In this document: piece after piece, positions 7,587 to 16,133 of the stretch | Layout of the letters: every line of letters starts with the position of its first letter | How positions within the stretch are numbered: the first letter of the stretch is position 1 | Assembly: GCA_913060695.1 (NCBI GenBank) | Contig: CAJXUA010000030.1 | Location: 1-33,590 of the forward strand | Direction: 5' to 3' | Source of the DNA: an uncultured Gammaproteobacteria bacterium | GTDB lineage: Bacteria; Pseudomonadota; Gammaproteobacteria; Pseudomonadales; Pseudohongiellaceae | DNA length: 33,590 nucleotides | Made by a program: the position numbers and the translations under genes | The notes under the pieces: generated by a model | What the model saw: the letters and a program-made list of their open reading frames with translations, nothing else | Told to the model about the DNA's origin: nothing | The model's database searches: none

Positions 7587-8600
7587 CTACATATTCTTCA
7601 TGCGGTGTTCCCAGCGACGTCGCGCGAAGCGGCGCATATTCGGGATGTCGTCGGTCTCGTCCATAATCGGTTGACCGAGTATCGTCTCGATGATGTCTTC
7701 CATCGTTAGCAACCCAAGCCAAGTGCCATAGTCATCGTAAACCAGGCTCATATGCTGATGCTCTTTGAGCAGGCTGGTCAGCACATTCTCTGCACTTTCG
7801 TTATCGGTTATAACCTTAAGTGGCTTCATGAGCTCACTGACGAGCTGTGTCGGCTCCGCCTCCACTAGGTCAGAACGGAACACGACCCCATGGGGGTGCC
7901 CCTCTTCATCTAAGACCGGGTAGCGAGAAAACTGATCCTTACGGGACTGCTCGATCAGCTCCGCCACAGTGGTGGTGGTCGAGACATACTCACAAACGGT
8001 GCGGGGCGTCATGATATCCCGCGCCTTGATATCGTGCAGATCGAGGATATTCGCGATTACGCGCTGCTCGTCTTGGTCCAATTCATCGAGTTCGCGGCCA
8101 AGGCTTGTCATGGCCTTAATCTCCGCGCGCAGATTCGAAATTGGCTTGCGCTCTCCCATCCATGAGTTGATATGGTCTGAGAGCCAAATGAAGGGCTTAA
8201 GGATCAGGATCATGGGATTCAGGATAACTGGCAGGTAGGCTGCAAAATTGCGCCAATAACGCGCGCCCAGCGTTTTCGGGATGATTTCCGAGAAAATGAG
8301 GATTATCAGAGTCATCACGGCAGAGGCAATACCGAGATAGCCATCGCCCATGAGTACCGTCACCTGCGCACCCACGCCGGCAGCCCCGCCTGTGTGGGCG
8401 ATGGTATTAAGGGTAAGAATCGCCGCTAAGGGCTGGTCAATTCGATCTTTTAATTGCCTAAGGCTCTCATAGCGAGGCGAGCCTTCTTCCTTAAGATGTG
8501 CAATAAAGCTGGGCGTTATGCTTAGCAGTGCTGCCTCTAGCAAGGAACATAGAAAAGAGATCGAGACGGAAATCAGGACAAACGCGATGAGCAAACTCAT
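7587..8600 (-). CDS. CNNM/CBS domain membrane protein (HlyC/CorC family)
   Basis: A 337-residue inner-membrane protein. Residues 1-150 are the CNNM transmembrane domain, including FLCSLLEAALLSITP at the first helix and the conserved IFSEIIPKTLGARY (about 102-115). A connecting helix (LGRELDELDQDEQRVIANILDL) leads to paired CBS domains (about 196-305), starting at DIMTPRTVCEY and ending at LLTMEDIIETILG. CNNM/CorB-type proteins are linked to Mg2+ export or divalent cation homeostasis. The C-terminal CorC/HlyC domain found in longer members is missing, which is common in this shorter class. I see no convincing ribosome site before the ATG at 8600, though the N-terminus aligns with the family. 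Confidence 0.88.
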   Translation of the reverse strand: MSLLIAFVLISVSISFLCSLLEAALLSITPSFIAHLKEEGSPRYESLRQLKDRIDQPLAAILTLNTIAHTGGAAGVGAQVTVLMGDGYLGIASAVMTLIILIFSEIIPKTLGARYWRNFAAYLPVILNPMILILKPFIWLSDHINSWMGERKPISNLRAEIKAMTSLGRELDELDQDEQRVIANILDLHDIKARDIMTPRTVCEYVSTTTTVAELIEQSRKDQFSRYPVLDEEGHPHGVVFRSDLVEAEPTQLVSELMKPLKVITDNESAENVLTSLLKEHQHMSLVYDDYGTWLGLLTMEDIIETILGQPIMDETDDIPNMRRFARRRWEHRMKNM

Positions 8601-8696
8601 ACAGGGGGGTGATGCACTCCAAAAATCAAGGAGACCAATACTACACCATCGCCCAGAGACCCCTCAACCGCTTTGACTGTTGTATGCCCTTTAATA

Positions 8697-9569
8697 CTAG
8701 GGGGCTGCATCGGGGTGAACGAATGCGACTATACGATCTAGCACTTCGGGTGTTCGCAGGATGCGGAAATGCCCCGTGCCCTCTATCTCGACAAACTGAG
8801 CTTGTGGCCAGCTTGAGTGTACGTTTTTTGACTGGTGAATTGGAATCACTCTATCGTCTCTGTCGTGCAATATAAGTGCGCTCTCGACCTTAATTGACTT
8901 AACGAAGTCGCTAACATTGAAGGCTTCAACGTCAATATTCTCTGCCTTTAGACGCTCAATTAGTCGCTGCTGTACCTTGTCTGAGACACCAACTCGCTGC
9001 GCTACGTCACTGATTCGATCCACGAATCGGTCTGGAGTGGTGACCAACACTGCCTTCTTGAGCGACAACAAGGGGTTTTGAAACAGCGCATAGCTCACTG
9101 CTACGCCACCGAAAGAGTGGCTAATAGTCGAATCTACCTGCAACTCGTGCAGCAACTTTGCGACAAGATCGGAAAACTCAATTGGATTAGTCGCCCCCTT
9201 ACTACTATAGCCATGCGCGGGGGCATCAAATGCGTGGACGTTAAAACCCTTCACAATGAGTTTCTCAATCAAATCCGAGAAATTACCAGCCTGCCCTTCC
9301 CAACCATGAATGAGTAGGACGGATTCCCCCTCCCCAGACCAATGATAGGTGCGAATACGAAACTCACGAAATGCGATGTCGGACTGCTGCGCTAAATCCA
9401 GCACGCCTTGCTCGCTATCTCGCAGCTTGATTAACTGTGGGTTAGTCAGCTTATCGAAGGCAATATTCGTGAAAGTCTCGGGCAACAAATTCGACAACAT
9501 GGAGATTAGTTTTCTCTTGAAAGTAGTCGAAATAGCGGGCTTAGACTTAAAAGTCTGGAAAACTGACAT
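8697..9569 (-). CDS. alpha/beta hydrolase
   Basis: A 290-residue alpha/beta-hydrolase fold enzyme. The oxyanion-hole motif LLIHGWEG is at about 86-92 and DAPAHGYSS at 115-123. The nucleophile elbow reads SHSFGG (Ser152 as nucleophile), where the first residue is usually glycine. A candidate acid is Asp238 or Asp239 (LHDRDDRVIP), and the catalytic histidine is His267 (GTGHFRIL). The triad is thus complete. Likely an esterase or lipase-like hydrolase of unknown substrate. The first 60 residues resemble the N-terminal extension seen in related proteobacterial hydrolases rather than a signal peptide. An AGGAA site lies 6 bases before the ATG at 9569. It is 96 bases from the CNNM/CBS gene. Confidence 0.85.
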   Translation of the reverse strand: MSVFQTFKSKPAISTTFKRKLISMLSNLLPETFTNIAFDKLTNPQLIKLRDSEQGVLDLAQQSDIAFREFRIRTYHWSGEGESVLLIHGWEGQAGNFSDLIEKLIVKGFNVHAFDAPAHGYSSKGATNPIEFSDLVAKLLHELQVDSTISHSFGGVAVSYALFQNPLLSLKKAVLVTTPDRFVDRISDVAQRVGVSDKVQQRLIERLKAENIDVEAFNVSDFVKSIKVESALILHDRDDRVIPIHQSKNVHSSWPQAQFVEIEGTGHFRILRTPEVLDRIVAFVHPDAAP

Positions 9570-10135
9570 GACTTATTCCTGCCGGACAATAGAGTTTCAA
9601 AATGAAGAAGTTTAGTACGCGTAATAGTAACTCGTCATTCCTGTATCGACATTTAAATAGTTCAGTACAGAGTAGAGCGTTTGCAGCATGAAGTAGACAT
9701 CTGTGAGCCCTAGCCCATAGGCGGGGGTGAGTATTAGCTGTCTCTAGATTAGTAAGTCGAGTGGAGCGATTATATCGTTAAACGGAGTCTCAATGAGCAG
9801 GAGTAGTTGGGAAATAGCGAGCCCTGACAAAGGGATATTGAGCTCTTCTCTATTGTTGGCATTGAGATCTGTCTAGGTCAAAAACGCTAATTGTGATTTC
9901 CTGCGTTGGTCACTTTGTTCCGTTGACTAGGCAAAGACGCGGGTATTCGAATGCTAAACTTTGAAAAACATTGTAATTCGCAGAAAACGCTCAGTATTAG
10001 CAACTAATCAGGAAGCATTTCTAGCTGGGAATACGTTACTCTTGTTTCCAGAACACGAATATTCAGCTTACTGTGTATTTTGCACGGTCAGTCTGAAATA
10101 AAACCCCTGCTTTAAGCAGATTGGAGGAGAACTAC
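9570..10135. other. 566-base gap without a recognisable gene
   Basis: This gap separates the minus-strand hydrolase and the plus-strand copper monooxygenase gene and must hold the start signals of both. I see no tRNA, no convincing coding frame and no recognisable decayed gene. The only structure I can point to is a short inverted repeat at 10107-10119 next to the monooxygenase ribosome site. A TTGACT at 9933 and a TATAAT-like string on the minus strand near 9767 lack correctly spaced partners. Confidence 0.5.
10107..10119 (+). promoter_or_regulatory. short hairpin adjoining the monooxygenase ribosome site
   Basis: CTGCTT and AAGCAG pair around a single T. The structure ends 3-4 bases before the strong GGAGGAGA ribosome site (10123-10130) of the cytochrome-monooxygenase gene, so it could influence initiation or mRNA stability. 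It is short and may be chance. Confidence 0.25.
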
Positions 10136-11575
10136 ATGCGACTTTCGTCATTCATTAAAAAAGGCTTGCTACTGGCATTTTCGGGTCTGGCAATTTCGCC
10201 AGTGTTAAGTGCCCAGGAAGTGACTTTCCACAAAGATATTGAGCCGATACTACAACGTAGTTGTCAGACTTGTCACAGGGATGGCGGCGTTGCCCCAATG
10301 CCATTGGTAAGCTATGACGAGACGGCTCCATTCGCTGGGCTGATTGAGTATAAGACGAGCCTGCGCGACCGTGCCGGCGCTATGCCGCCTTTCTATGCAG
10401 AGAAGAATATAGGCATTCAACACATCAAGGATGACCCTTCACTGTCTGATGCGGAGCTCGCCGCAATCTCAACTTGGGCGCGTTCAGGCGCACCAAAAGG
10501 CGATGCAGCCGACGCTCCGGCGCCGCTGGTCTTTGATAATAATGCCAAGTGGAAGCTGGGCGAGCCAGACAAGATTGTGCAACTCAAAGACTTCCTAATG
10601 GAAGGTGGGCGACCCGATTGGTGGGGCGAGCTTCCCAGTGTTAGCACTGGCATGACCGAAGACCGCTACGTGAAGTCTGTTGAAATCATTGAAGTAAACG
10701 ACGTGAATGAAGGTGTCGCTGCGTCCGATACGGTAGGTGGTTTGTATATATTCCACCACATGATCTGGCGTACAGAAGTAGTAGACGAGAATGGCAAAAT
10801 AATTCCTGGTCAGTCTGTTTCTTTCCCAGTTCACGAAGTGGGTCGCAATGGCGATGTCTTCGACCCGGAAGCAGGCCCCTTATTGGCAGCGAATTCCGCT
10901 TTCTTCACCGATTCGGTGCATATGCACTCGAATGGGCGTGATACGGTTGGTCATTTGGAGATTGGCTTCCGCTTCCACCCGAGAGGCTATGAGCCCAAGT
11001 ACAAGTCTTCCATTAGTATCCTAGGCAATGGCGTGGATATCAGTGTTGAAGGTGATGCTAAGGATCAGGAATTACATGCCTATCAAGTACTAACGCAAAA
11101 TACCAAGGTCATCACCTTTGAGCCCCACCTACACGCCCCTGGCGAGCGTATGTGTCTTGAGGCTATCTGGGGTTATTCTGTGGAGACTATTTCCTGCGTG
11201 GGCTATGACCACAATTGGGTGAGAGGATACGGTTTCGAAGATAACTACACACCACTGCTGCCAAAGGGCACCATTCTTCACATCACTGGCTATTTCGACA
11301 ATACCAAGGCCAACCCCAATGTTCCTGATCCACGCAACTGGCAGGGTTCTGGTAACCGCTCGGTAACCAATATGTTTATCGACTTGGGCATCCGCGTAAC
11401 CATGACTGACGAGCAGTTCAAGGAAGAGATGGAGACGCGCCGTAACAATCTGAACCTAGGTCCAAACGACCATGTGATTGGTTGTCCTCTATGTCTAGCA
11501 CCGCTGGTATGGCCACTCGAGTCAGACTCAGCCAATGCTAACGAGCAACTGGATGACAAGGTAGCTGGAAACTAA
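10136..11575 (+). CDS. secreted cytochrome c domain fused to PHM-like copper monooxygenase
   Basis: A 479-residue exported protein. Residues 1-26 are a Sec signal peptide (cleavage after VLSA). A c-type heme domain follows, with CQTCH at 43-47 and a possible methionine ligand, Met83, in GAMPPF. The C-terminal part resembles copper type II ascorbate-dependent monooxygenases: HHM at 207-209 and HMH at 262-264 could form one copper site, and HLH at 331-333 with Met413 the other. Rat PHM uses His107/108/172 and His242/244/Met314, so spacing agrees closely. The tail has LHITGYFDNTKANPNVPDP and a CPLC pair (450-453). It probably hydroxylates an organic substrate in the periplasm, with the heme supplying electrons; substrate unknown. 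The ATG at 10136 has a strong GGAGGAGA site. A secreted partner follows 121 bases later. Confidence 0.8.
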   Translation: MRLSSFIKKGLLLAFSGLAISPVLSAQEVTFHKDIEPILQRSCQTCHRDGGVAPMPLVSYDETAPFAGLIEYKTSLRDRAGAMPPFYAEKNIGIQHIKDDPSLSDAELAAISTWARSGAPKGDAADAPAPLVFDNNAKWKLGEPDKIVQLKDFLMEGGRPDWWGELPSVSTGMTEDRYVKSVEIIEVNDVNEGVAASDTVGGLYIFHHMIWRTEVVDENGKIIPGQSVSFPVHEVGRNGDVFDPEAGPLLAANSAFFTDSVHMHSNGRDTVGHLEIGFRFHPRGYEPKYKSSISILGNGVDISVEGDAKDQELHAYQVLTQNTKVITFEPHLHAPGERMCLEAIWGYSVETISCVGYDHNWVRGYGFEDNYTPLLPKGTILHITGYFDNTKANPNVPDPRNWQGSGNRSVTNMFIDLGIRVTMTDEQFKEEMETRRNNLNLGPNDHVIGCPLCLAPLVWPLESDSANANEQLDDKVAGN

Positions 11576-11615
11576 CATTAGTTAGATTAACTACCCCTCG
11601 TTTATACAATGAACA

Positions 11616-11641
11616 AGAGAGGCTCGATATCGAGCCTCTCT
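11616..11641. repeat. perfect 26-base palindrome between the two secreted-protein genes
   Basis: Each half is AGAGAGGCTCGAT or its exact complement, with no spacer. It lies 41 bases after the monooxygenase stop. No run of T follows on either strand, so it is not a standard intrinsic terminator. It could slow transcription, protect the 3' end of the upstream message after processing, or bind a dimeric protein. Confidence 0.6.
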
Positions 11642-11696
11642 GTGCCCTAAAATGTTCACTTATCGGAGATCTTGCTGGAAAGGCAAGAAACTAGAT

Positions 11697-12713
11697 ATGA
11701 AAATTAAGTTCAAAGATTTAGCGAAATCAGCACTTGTTATATTGATCAGTGGACTGGCGCTCACGTCGACCACTGTGTTTGCACAGCAGGATTACGAATA
11801 CGCCAAGCACACATATTTGAGCGGTCAGCATGCTGAAGTGGCTTATGAGGGCTGGGAAGAAAACGAAGACGGCACGATAACCATGACCTTTGGCTACTTC
11901 AACCACAACTGGGAAGAAGAGCTCGATATTCCAATTGGCGAGAACAACCGCTTCACTACAGGCGAGCCAGACCGCGGTCAGCCTACCCATTTCCTACCAC
12001 GACGTAACCGCTTCACCTTTGAGGTCATCGTGCCTGAAGACTTCGGAGATAAGGAACTGGTTTGGGAGCTAACTTCTCCGAATGGTGTGACTCGCGCAGC
12101 CTATGGCACTCTTCGTGCGGACTACAAAATAAACAACGTCACCATTATGTCTGAAACCGGTTCACTGGGTGCAGGCACCTCCGATGAAGCAACTAGGGCC
12201 AATATCCCTCCGTCTTCAGAATTAATCGGTGACGGGTTCCGAACCGTCAGTGTAGGTGAGACGCTCACTTTCCAGACTCTATTAAGCGACGATGGCGTAC
12301 CAGAACCCTTCGATCCTATGCGACGCGTCAGGCTTCTGGGCGGCGCGGCAGCGGCTTTCGCTACGCCTGAAGTGGTTCGCGACATGATGATGAAGATGCC
12401 GCCACCGAAGCCAACGGTAGCCAAAAATAACGGCCTATACCTGTCTTGGAATGTTTACCGTGCGCCAGAAGGCTTAAGCAACGTTCAAGAATCCGTGCAT
12501 TTTTATCCACCACAGGTTAAGCCATGGGAAGATACCCGACCATCGGCTAACTCTCCTTGGAGTTGGTTGTGGTTGCCACCAAAGTTGCCTGAAGATGGAA
12601 TAATTGAAGTAAGCGTTACTTTCGACGAGCCAGGCACCTATGTGCTTTGGGGACGAGCGGATGATGGTGGTCTTTTCACCGATCAGTATCTAACGGTTAA
12701 CGTAAGAGAATAA
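11697..12713 (+). CDS. conserved secreted protein of unknown function, partner of the copper monooxygenase
   Basis: A 338-residue exported protein with a signal peptide (about 1-29, cleavage after VFA). I do not recognise a named domain. The N-terminal portion (VAYEGWEENEDGTITMTFGY, then LDIPIGENNRF, then GQPTHFLPRRNRF) has a conserved look I associate with uncharacterised proteins of environmental Proteobacteria and Acidobacteria. The C-terminal portion is beta-rich and ends in FDEPGTYVLWGRADDGGLF, reminiscent of an immunoglobulin-like or cupredoxin-like strand pair, but without clear copper ligands. ATG 11697 is chosen because it gives a proper signal peptide; the frame upstream (11652) would place charged residues ahead of it. 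The ribosome site is weak. It ends just before a clear terminator and is probably one unit with the monooxygenase gene. Confidence 0.7.
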   Translation: MKIKFKDLAKSALVILISGLALTSTTVFAQQDYEYAKHTYLSGQHAEVAYEGWEENEDGTITMTFGYFNHNWEEELDIPIGENNRFTTGEPDRGQPTHFLPRRNRFTFEVIVPEDFGDKELVWELTSPNGVTRAAYGTLRADYKINNVTIMSETGSLGAGTSDEATRANIPPSSELIGDGFRTVSVGETLTFQTLLSDDGVPEPFDPMRRVRLLGGAAAAFATPEVVRDMMMKMPPPKPTVAKNNGLYLSWNVYRAPEGLSNVQESVHFYPPQVKPWEDTRPSANSPWSWLWLPPKLPEDGIIEVSVTFDEPGTYVLWGRADDGGLFTDQYLTVNVRE

Positions 12714-12742
12714 CGGCTCCTAGGAGCTCGAGTAAAACATCG

Positions 12743-12776
12743 AACCAGAGAAAGGTTTTCCTTTCTCTGGTTTTTT
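12743..12776 (+). terminator. intrinsic terminator after the monooxygenase unit
   Basis: Stem arms AACCAGAGAAAGG (12743-12755) and CCTTTCTCTGGTT (12760-12772) are perfectly complementary around TTTT, and a six-T run starts at 12771. Orientation fits termination of the plus-strand pair, 30 bases after the second gene's stop and before the convergent glmS. Confidence 0.92.
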
Positions 12777-12794
12777 ATATCCGGAGCAATTGCG

Positions 12795-14630
12795 TTATTC
12801 GACCGTCACAGATTTTGCAAGATTGCGAGGGTGATCGACATCTGTACCCTTGAAAATAGCAACGTGGTAGGCCAATAGCTGCAATGGAATCGTATAGATA
12901 ATCGGGGCAAGAATATCGGGCACAGAAGGGATATTGACGACCTTACAACCGCTATCGTTCTCGAACCCGGCACTCTCGTCGGCAAACACGAATAGCTTAC
13001 CGCCACGGGCACTCACCTCTGCAAGATTACCCTTCAGTTTGCCGAGCAGTTCATCGTTCGGGGCAACCGCGATGACAGGCATCTTGTCATCCACTAACGC
13101 CAAGGGACCATGTTTCAATTCCCCGGCTGGATAGGCCTCTGCGTGAATATAGGAAATCTCCTTGAGCTTCAAGGCGCCTTCCTTCGCTACTGGATATTGA
13201 ATGCCACGGCCAAGGAACAAGGCGTGATTCTTATCCATGAGGTTTTTAGAGATATTGCGAATATCGTTATCTAACTCGAGGGTCAAATTAACTAGAGCAG
13301 GCAGTTTATTGAGGTCACTGACATACTGTCTCTCTAGCTCGTCTGCCATACCCGTGCGTCGTGCTAACACCAACGTTAGGAGTAATAGAACGCATAGTTG
13401 AGTAGTAAAGGCTTTCGTTGAGGCTACGCCGATCTCTCGACCCGCCGTAGTCAAAAGGCAGAAATCGGATTCGCGCACTAGAGAGCTCGTCGCCACATTG
13501 CAAATCGCAAGCGTGCCAACATAATTAAGCTCTTTCGCGTAGCGCAGTGCTGCCATGGTGTCTGCGGTTTCACCGGATTGTGAGATGCTTACGAATAAGG
13601 TGCCTGGTTGCGCAATAATATTCCGGTAGCGATAGTCACTAGCGATATCAACCGAGCACGTCATTTTCGCGATATTCTCTAGCCAGTACTTGGTGATCAT
13701 CGCCGCATGAAAACTCGTGCCGCAGGCGACAATCTGCACACTCTTTACCTTGTCGAAGATAGCCTTGGCTTTCACACCGAAGGCTTCTTCAAGTACATGG
13801 GTATCGCTGATTCTGCCGCTAAGAGTATCTTTGATAACCTTAGGCTGCTCATAGATTTCCTTGAGCATAAAGTGACTATACTCGCCCTTCTCTACCTCAC
13901 CCGCTTCACTCGTGATATGCGTGATAGGGCGGCTTACTTTTTTGTCGCCGTTCCAGATCTTTATAGTTTTGAGAGTGAGCTCCGCTATGTCACCCTCCTC
14001 AAGATACATGAAGCGGTCAGTTACCTGACCAAGGGCCAAGGCATCAGAGGCCACGAAATTCTCGCCGATGCCAACCCCAATGACCAGTGGGCTGCCACTA
14101 CGTGCGACGATAATCCTATCTGGCTCGTTACGGTTGATGACACAGAGGCCATAGGCTCCGTGTAGTCTGCGCACGGTTTCTTTTACGGCATCAAGCAAGC
14201 TAATGCCTTTCTCTTTAATTATCTTGTGGATTAAATGAACGATTACCTCAGTATCAGTCTCAGACTCGAACTGATAACCAGCTTCGGTAAGCTCTTCGCG
14301 GAAAGTTGAGAAATTCTCGATGATACCGTTGTGTACAAGTGCGATCTCTGCCTGTGAAATATGGGGATGAGCGTTTTTTTCACTCGGCTCGCCATGGGTT
14401 GCCCAGCGCGTGTGCGCGATCCCTATCTGGCCTACGAATGGGCGTTTGCTCATCGCCTCTTCGAGTTTCTCGACTTTTCCTAATGCCCTAATACAATCAA
14501 TCTCTGAGGTCTGCGCGCTTATCAACGCCATACCCGCTGAATCATAGCCTCTATATTCTAAGCGCTTGAGTCCCTCTAGGAGAATTCCAGACACATCCCT
14601 TTGCGCAACTGCGCCTACTATTCCACACAT
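12795..14630 (-). CDS. glmS: glutamine--fructose-6-phosphate aminotransferase (isomerizing)
   Basis: GlmS makes glucosamine-6-phosphate from fructose-6-phosphate and glutamine, the first step of UDP-GlcNAc synthesis for peptidoglycan and LPS. At 611 residues it is full length. Cys2 after the initiator Met (MCGIVGA) is the glutaminase nucleophile, with HTRWATHG and HNGIIEN in the N-terminal Ntn-hydrolase domain (about 1-235). Two SIS domains follow, with VACGTSFHA, SISQSGETADT and the terminal NLAKSVTVE that carries the catalytic lysine. The start at 14630 has a near-ideal AAGGAGAT site. It follows glmU by 47 bases in the same direction, so the two are likely co-transcribed. I see no glmS ribozyme, as expected outside Firmicutes. 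Confidence 0.98.
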   Translation of the reverse strand: MCGIVGAVAQRDVSGILLEGLKRLEYRGYDSAGMALISAQTSEIDCIRALGKVEKLEEAMSKRPFVGQIGIAHTRWATHGEPSEKNAHPHISQAEIALVHNGIIENFSTFREELTEAGYQFESETDTEVIVHLIHKIIKEKGISLLDAVKETVRRLHGAYGLCVINRNEPDRIIVARSGSPLVIGVGIGENFVASDALALGQVTDRFMYLEEGDIAELTLKTIKIWNGDKKVSRPITHITSEAGEVEKGEYSHFMLKEIYEQPKVIKDTLSGRISDTHVLEEAFGVKAKAIFDKVKSVQIVACGTSFHAAMITKYWLENIAKMTCSVDIASDYRYRNIIAQPGTLFVSISQSGETADTMAALRYAKELNYVGTLAICNVATSSLVRESDFCLLTTAGREIGVASTKAFTTQLCVLLLLTLVLARRTGMADELERQYVSDLNKLPALVNLTLELDNDIRNISKNLMDKNHALFLGRGIQYPVAKEGALKLKEISYIHAEAYPAGELKHGPLALVDDKMPVIAVAPNDELLGKLKGNLAEVSARGGKLFVFADESAGFENDSGCKVVNIPSVPDILAPIIYTIPLQLLAYHVAIFKGTDVDHPRNLAKSVTVE

Positions 14631-14677
14631 AGAAATCTCCTTAGGGCGATAGGGGTTTTACCCAGTCGCTACTTAAA

Positions 14678-16057
14678 TTATTTTTTGCTAGGTCGCTTCC
14701 AGCCATCGATATTGCGTTGACGACCTCGGGCAACTCCCAACTCGTCATCATCTATATTTCGAGTGATTGTCGAGCCTGCTGCGACGAATGCGTTTTTACC
14801 AATCATAACTGGCGCTACTAATACGGAATTGGAGCCGACGAATACTAAATCTTTGATTATGGTCTGGTGTTTATTCACGCCGTCGTAGTTGCAGGTAATA
14901 GTGCCCGCGCCAATATTGACCTTTTCGCCAACAATGGCATCGCCTAAATAACTTAAGTGGTTAATCTTGGAGCCTTTGCCAACAATCGCTTTCTTGGTTT
15001 CTACGAAGTTTCCGATCTTGGCGCTGTCGGCTAGATTCGTGCCGGTTCGTAGCCTTGCAAAGGGTCCTATCGCACAGTTTGCAGCGATACTCGATTCTTC
15101 GATATGACTATTTGCGTAGATATGTGTACCGTCACCAATATCGCTATTCTTGATCACGACGTTGGGTCCGATATGGACCCCATTGCCTAGCGTCACTTGC
15201 CCCTCGAATATAGCATTGATATCTATCTCAACATCGCGGCCGCATTGTAAAGTACCGCGCACATCGATGCGTGCAGGGTCAGCCAAACCAACACCTGCGA
15301 ACATAAGCTGCTCTGCAATTCTGCCCTGGTAATGTCGCTCCAATTGCGCGAGCTGAAATTTATTATTAACGCCAAGTACTTCAAGTTCGTCCTCGAGAAC
15401 CAAGGTGGCTACTTCGCAATTATCCGCAACGGCGGACGCGATAATATCGGTGAGATAATATTCCCCCTGCGCGTTTTTAGGAGAAAGCGCAGCGAGCCAG
15501 CCTCGCAACCGACCAGCCGGTGCGGCAAGAATGCCGCTATTAGTTTCTTTAATGAGCTTCTGTTGTAGATCCGCGTCCTTCTCTTCGACTATAGCGACAG
15601 CCCGATTTTTCTCATCTCTCAAAATTCTACCGAGACCAGTAGGATCTGAGCTTAGTACAGTGAGAACGGAGATCGAGTCCCTATGGCAGGCCTCGGTTAA
15701 AGCCTTTAAAGTTTCTGGCTGGACTAGAGGTACATCACCATAGAGCACCAGCACTGTGCGCTCATCGGGAATATTCGGTAAAGCTTGAGAGACGGCGTGA
15801 CCAGTGCCTAGTTGTTCGGTTTGTGTGGCCCAGACAATATCTGCCTCAGCGAAATGAGCCTGTACCGCCTCACCCTCATAACCAATTACTACATGTATCT
15901 TATGCGCGCCAAGTTGTGTAGCGCTGTTAATCACATGAGCCAGTAGAGTGTGTCCCCCAATGCGATGCAGAACCTTTGGAGTACTCGAGTACATGCGAGT
16001 CCCTTTACCGGCGGCTAGAATAATCACTTCGAGAAGATCAGTTGATTGTGAGCTCAT
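14678..16057 (-). CDS. glmU: bifunctional UDP-N-acetylglucosamine diphosphorylase / glucosamine-1-phosphate N-acetyltransferase
   Basis: GlmU acetylates glucosamine-1-phosphate and then uridylates it to UDP-GlcNAc. The N-terminal pyrophosphorylase domain (about 1-235) opens with VIILAAGKGTRMYSSTPKVL, whose Arg and Lys contact UTP, and has YGDVPL and NSGILAA. The C-terminal left-handed beta-helix (about 255-459) shows hexapeptide repeats and the acetyltransferase stretch NFVETKKAIVGKGSKINHL, followed by YLGDAIVG and GAGTITCNYDG. Length (459) fits the family. It lies between the atp operon terminator and glmS. No strong ribosome site is seen before the ATG at 16057; AAGAAG about 10 bases upstream is the best. 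Confidence 0.98.
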   Translation of the reverse strand: MSSQSTDLLEVIILAAGKGTRMYSSTPKVLHRIGGHTLLAHVINSATQLGAHKIHVVIGYEGEAVQAHFAEADIVWATQTEQLGTGHAVSQALPNIPDERTVLVLYGDVPLVQPETLKALTEACHRDSISVLTVLSSDPTGLGRILRDEKNRAVAIVEEKDADLQQKLIKETNSGILAAPAGRLRGWLAALSPKNAQGEYYLTDIIASAVADNCEVATLVLEDELEVLGVNNKFQLAQLERHYQGRIAEQLMFAGVGLADPARIDVRGTLQCGRDVEIDINAIFEGQVTLGNGVHIGPNVVIKNSDIGDGTHIYANSHIEESSIAANCAIGPFARLRTGTNLADSAKIGNFVETKKAIVGKGSKINHLSYLGDAIVGEKVNIGAGTITCNYDGVNKHQTIIKDLVFVGSNSVLVAPVMIGKNAFVAAGSTITRNIDDDELGVARGRQRNIDGWKRPSKK

Positions 16058-16133
16058 GTTGAAAACGCTTCTTATTGGGGTCAGTGGCGTAGTTTAACTG
16101 AGAATCGGGGGGTTTTGGGGCATCAAGAATCTA

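Noticed and set aside
9602-9691. Short 29-codon frame starting MKKFSTRN in the gap upstream of the oxygenase gene
   Set aside because: No ribosome site, no recognisable feature and serine/arginine-rich composition typical of non-coding DNA.
13707-14165. 152-codon frame antisense to glmS
   Set aside because: Shadow of the glmS coding frame; no family resemblance and no ribosome site.
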